Assembly: GCA_009702845.1 (NCBI GenBank)
Contig: WLHG01000068.1
Location: forward strand, 1 to 5,855
Source of the DNA: Actinomycetota bacterium
Lineage (GTDB): Bacteria; Actinomycetota; Actinomycetes; Nanopelagicales; Nanopelagicaceae
Length of the DNA stretch: 5,855 nt
Direction: 5' to 3'
The notes beneath the pieces are model-generated. The model had not been told where the DNA came from and did no database searches. It saw only the letters and a list, made by a program, of their open reading frames with translations. Within the stretch, counting starts at the first letter, position 1, and each line of letters begins with the position of its first letter. The translations under genes and the position numbers were made by a program. This document shows positions 5,758-5,855 of the stretch, piece after piece.

Positions 5758-5855
5758 ATGAGCGATCTAATGACTCCTAAAACTCCACAGTGGTGGAAAA
5801 AGCCCGATGTTAAGAAGACTTTCATTCTCTGGTTAATTTTGACGCCACTGATTGG
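5758..5855 (+). CDS. N-terminus of a probable cytochrome c oxidase subunit II-like protein, cut by window edge
   Basis: Only 32 full codons are visible. The protein starts MSDLMTPKTPQWWKK, a polar, positively charged segment, and then enters a hydrophobic stretch FILWLILTPLIG that looks like the beginning of a membrane helix. The context, directly behind a cupredoxin and divergent from ctaG, and the Trp-Trp-Lys-Lys entry into the membrane, suggest a subunit II-like component of a haem-copper oxidase. The copper-binding domain that would prove this lies outside the window. Another membrane subunit of the same complex is an alternative. That it is a real gene is well supported by the good ribosome binding site and tight spacing; its function is an inference. 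Confidence 0.6.
   Translation, partial: MSDLMTPKTPQWWKKPDVKKTFILWLILTPLI

Overview
The window looks like chromosomal DNA of an aerobic bacterium, most likely a small-genome, moderate-GC actinobacterium such as the freshwater Nanopelagicales (acI) group. This placement is an inference. It rests on the actinobacterial look of the cupredoxin, the short CtaG protein and its two-TM partner, on moderate base composition judged by eye, on tight gene packing, and on a perfect CRP/GlxR-type operator in front of respiratory genes. No RNA genes, mobile elements or CRISPR arrays were seen.

Left part (1-3572, minus strand): a two-gene unit. A DEAD-box RNA helicase with a long basic, low-complexity N-terminus is followed after 24 nt by a peptidyl-dipeptidase of the M3 (Dcp) family. 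The window edge cuts the Dcp gene exactly inside its zinc-binding HExxH motif. The helicase N-terminus carries nine tandem pentapeptides (15-bp units). Its start region has a perfect 7-bp inverted repeat and may be leaderless.

Middle part (3735-4812, minus strand): a short membrane protein of the Caa3_CtaG family (cytochrome c oxidase assembly) overlaps by 8 nt a 106-residue two-TM protein. The two are probably translationally coupled.

Right part (4971-5855, plus strand): divergent from ctaG lies an exported cupredoxin-like protein. After only 4 nt it is followed by the start of a gene that looks like the N-terminus of an oxidase subunit II, cut off by the window edge. Together with ctaG this suggests a terminal oxidase locus: copper assembly factor on one side, copper protein and oxidase subunits on the other.

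The 158-bp divergent spacer (4813-4970) is the most interesting stretch. It holds TGTGA-N6-TCACA-N6-TGTGA, three CRP half-sites in 11-bp phase. The last two half-sites also form a hairpin followed by a T tract, which looks like an intrinsic terminator although no plus-strand gene lies upstream. The element is either a shared CRP/GlxR operator for both transcription units or an attenuator in the oxidase leader. I did not find convincing evidence for an entirely new system.
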